A program made the translations under genes and the position numbers. Source: Collinsella sp. AK_207A (GTDB lineage: Bacteria > Actinomycetota > Coriobacteriia > Coriobacteriales > Coriobacteriaceae). From it: a stretch of 64,000 nt of DNA. Positions 63,980-64,000 of this stretch are shown here, in pieces. The notes beneath the pieces are model-generated. The model worked only from the letters and a program-made list of their open reading frames with translations, was not told the DNA's origin and did not search any database. Position 1 is the stretch's first letter, and every line of letters begins with the position of its first letter. The stretch is from positions 40,052-104,051 of the forward strand of contig NZ_CABWID010000024.1 in assembly GCF_902501965.1 (NCBI RefSeq), written 5' to 3'.

Positions 63980-64000
63980 GGTGGGCGGCGCCCCGCCCAC

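Overview
The window is GC-rich chromosomal DNA with housekeeping gene order and no phage or plasmid block. Firmicute-like traits (AdhE, GlgC plus GlgD, a fructose PTS operon with its own HPr and enzyme I, a Spy0128-type pilin remnant) sit together with high-GC codon use. My inference, from general knowledge rather than a database match, is an anaerobic gut actinobacterium of the class Coriobacteriia, probably Collinsella or a close relative. Almost everything is on the minus strand, except the glycogen operon (10.1-19.7 kb) and coaX with a decayed gene behind it (62.5-63.8 kb).

Layout. 0-2.3 kb: the start of a MarR-like regulator with a palindromic operator, an unknown membrane-anchored protein, and rpmB (L28). 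2.4-9.7 kb: an S10 carboxypeptidase, an APH-fold kinase, the fermentative enzyme AdhE with operator-like sites upstream, thiamine pyrophosphokinase and a HAD phosphatase. 10.1-19.7 kb: glgB-glgP-glgC-glgD-glgA on the plus strand, so glycogen synthesis and breakdown share one unit; GlgB and GlgA carry Lys/Ala/Pro-rich tails. 20-30.8 kb (transcribed leftwards): the dcw cluster mraZ-rsmH-ftsL-ftsI-murF-mraY-murD-ftsW-murG. It lacks murE; a 231-nt inverted repeat fills that slot. 31.2-35.3 kb: XerD, a broken LPxTG pilin-like gene and pyrG. 35.6-41 kb: a five-gene peptide/nickel-type ABC importer. 41.1-44 kb: the CCA-adding enzyme and aminopeptidase C. 44.4-50.8 kb: a fructose PTS unit (fruA, ptsH, ptsI, two tandem pfkB-family kinases). 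51-60.6 kb: tRNA-Arg(UCU), an FmdB zinc ribbon, a GH13-GH77 fusion, then rsmB, fmt, def and priA. 60.7-64 kb: an OPT transporter, coaX, a cadD-like pseudogene and the 5S rRNA end of an rRNA operon whose 16S and 23S genes lie beyond the right edge.

How the genes work together: carbohydrate enters by the fructose PTS and is phosphorylated to fructose-1,6-bisphosphate; surplus glucose-1-phosphate goes to glycogen through GlgC/GlgD/GlgA/GlgB and returns through GlgP, the GH13-GH77 fusion handles malto-oligosaccharides, and AdhE re-oxidises NADH. The dcw, def-fmt-rsmB-priA and pyrG blocks are growth functions.

The least ordinary signal is a set of inverted-repeat structures: near 4.1, 8.2, 19.85, 26.8, 35.5 and 44.3 kb between genes, and inside the rsmB reading frame at 55.74-55.96 kb. 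Three of them carry their own short word repeated four or five times in both orientations. Two have arms of about 100 nt, with one arm touching the stop codon of the upstream gene. The rsmB copy is translated.
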